A stretch of DNA of 64,000 nt from Paenibacillus sp. DMB5 (GTDB lineage: Bacteria; Bacillota; Bacilli; Paenibacillales; Paenibacillaceae): positions 307,922 to 371,921 of the forward strand of contig NZ_LRAC01000124.1 of assembly GCF_001517085.1 (NCBI RefSeq). The letters run 5' to 3'. Shown piece by piece: positions 63,267 through 64,000 of this stretch. The notes beneath the pieces are model-generated. The model worked only from the letters and a program-made list of their open reading frames with translations, searched no databases and had not been told where the DNA came from. The translations under genes were made by a program, and so were the position numbers. Numbering within the stretch: the first letter of the stretch is position 1; each line of letters starts with the position of its first letter.

Positions 63267-64000
63267 GAGTCTGTAAAATATATTGTGTAAACTCTCAAAC
63301 CCATTAAAATGAAAGTAAGAGAAAGGTTGGGGAGAACACATGGGACTTTGGTCAAAACAGCAACTTCGGGAGTTCATTAAGGAGAACAATCTTGTCACTG
63401 CACAAGATGCACAAAATGCCTTGAAAGACCTGTTTGCAGAGACGATTCAGGAGATGCTGGAAGCCGAAATGGATACCCATTTGGGCTATGGAAAACATGA
63501 GGTGAAGGCAAAGCTCACTCCAAACAGTCGGAATGGGAAGAGCCGTAAAACGGTAGTCAGTGAGTACGGCGAACAGGAAATCACCATTCCTCGGGACCGG
63601 CTGGGTGAGTTTGAGCCCTTGGTCGTCAAGAAGCATCAATCCAATGTAACCGGCATCGAAGAGCAAATCATCGCCTTATACGCCAAAGGAATTAGCACCC
63701 GGGAAATCCAGGATCATCTGGGACAAATGTATGGCATTGAGGTCTCTCCTACACTTATTTCTAATGTCACGAACAAGATCGTACCTCTCATTAAAGAGTG
63801 GCAGAATCGGCCTCTGCAAGGCGTTTACGCCGTTGTCTATCTGGATGCGATCCACTTCAAAGTGAAGCAGGACGGGGCCATTATCAACAAGGCCGCCTAC
63901 ATGGTCATTGGCATTGATCTGGACGGAAACAAAGACGTGCTGGGTATGTGGATTGGGGAGAATGAGTCCTCCAAGTTCTGGCTGAGTGTGCTGAATGAAC
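63267..64000 (+). mobile_element. IS256-family insertion sequence (left part)
   Basis: The element begins near GAGTCTGTAAAATATATTGT at 63267 and runs past the window edge. Its left ~380 bp are duplicated as a degenerate copy at 62581-62958. Confidence 0.8.
63340..64000 (+). CDS. IS256-family (Mutator-type) transposase, 3' end beyond window
   Basis: The ATG at 63340 follows GGTTGGGGAG. The frame is open to the edge, giving 220 residues: MGLWSKQQLREFIKENNLV, EMLEAEMDTHLGY, ITIPRDRLGEFEPLVV, and the first catalytic Asp region YLDAIHFKVKQDG. This is the standard IS256/Mutator DDE transposase. The remaining catalytic residues lie outside the window. Confidence 0.88.
   Translation, partial: MGLWSKQQLREFIKENNLVTAQDAQNALKDLFAETIQEMLEAEMDTHLGYGKHEVKAKLTPNSRNGKSRKTVVSEYGEQEITIPRDRLGEFEPLVVKKHQSNVTGIEEQIIALYAKGISTREIQDHLGQMYGIEVSPTLISNVTNKIVPLIKEWQNRPLQGVYAVVYLDAIHFKVKQDGAIINKAAYMVIGIDLDGNKDVLGMWIGENESSKFWLSVLNE

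Overview
The window looks like a Bacillota chromosome, most likely Paenibacillus. Supporting signs are a sugar ABC transporter paired with a YesM/YesN-type two-component pair, a secreted GH87 alpha-1,3-glucanase next to a multi-module amylase, frequent TTG starts behind strong GGAGG sites, and a moderately GC-rich core (judged by eye). There are two compositional halves: a GC-richer core (1 to about 33 kb) and a clearly AT-rich accessory region (about 33 to 62.5 kb), followed by IS256-type sequence at the right edge.

Core, left to right: the 3' end of a helicase; a carbohydrate uptake locus (lipoprotein binding protein, two permeases) followed by its sensor kinase and AraC-type response regulator, both frameshifted; a DUF4190 membrane protein; a minus-strand lacI-MFS-GNAT cluster with a promoter/operator buried in the 3' end of lacI; a small unrecognised ORF; a second MFS exporter; a zinc amidohydrolase-like protein; a P1B-4 metal ATPase with a CsoR-family repressor and a C6G6 palindrome; a chemotaxis receptor; two large secreted alpha-glucan enzymes sharing a CBM6-like module; a DinB protein; glutamate racemase; a FusB-type EF-G-binding protein with a possible leader peptide; a PfkB kinase; a secreted BNR-like protein; and a DUF1905 protein.

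Accessory region: a Tn7-like transposon with tniQ/tnsD, tnsC, tnsB and a split tnsA on the minus strand. It is bounded by 19-bp repeats (consensus near AGGACAAGAACTTGATCCC), direct at about 33.41-33.45 kb and inverted at about 55.44-55.50 kb. No CRISPR or Cas genes were seen. Its cargo resembles a defence island: two XRE regulators, a stand-alone transposase-type beta-barrel protein, Ku, a SIR2-like protein with a small partner, a giant alpha/beta-hydrolase-STAND NTPase, a two-gene module (about 358-aa protein plus an 1181-aa nuclease-repeat protein), and a DUF3800 protein. Just outside the right repeats lie an Mrr-like endonuclease, gene remnants, a 170-bp inverted-repeat element, and a second giant protein whose C-terminal ~900 residues are clearly homologous to the 1181-aa protein but whose N-terminal nuclease-like domain differs. 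This pair, nuclease domains swapped onto one conserved scaffold, is the best candidate for an undescribed system; the hydrolase-STAND protein is second.

Several genes look broken by 1-2 nt losses in short repeats or homopolymers (kinase, regulator, GNAT, tnsA, second giant protein). This pattern is as compatible with assembly indels as with real decay.
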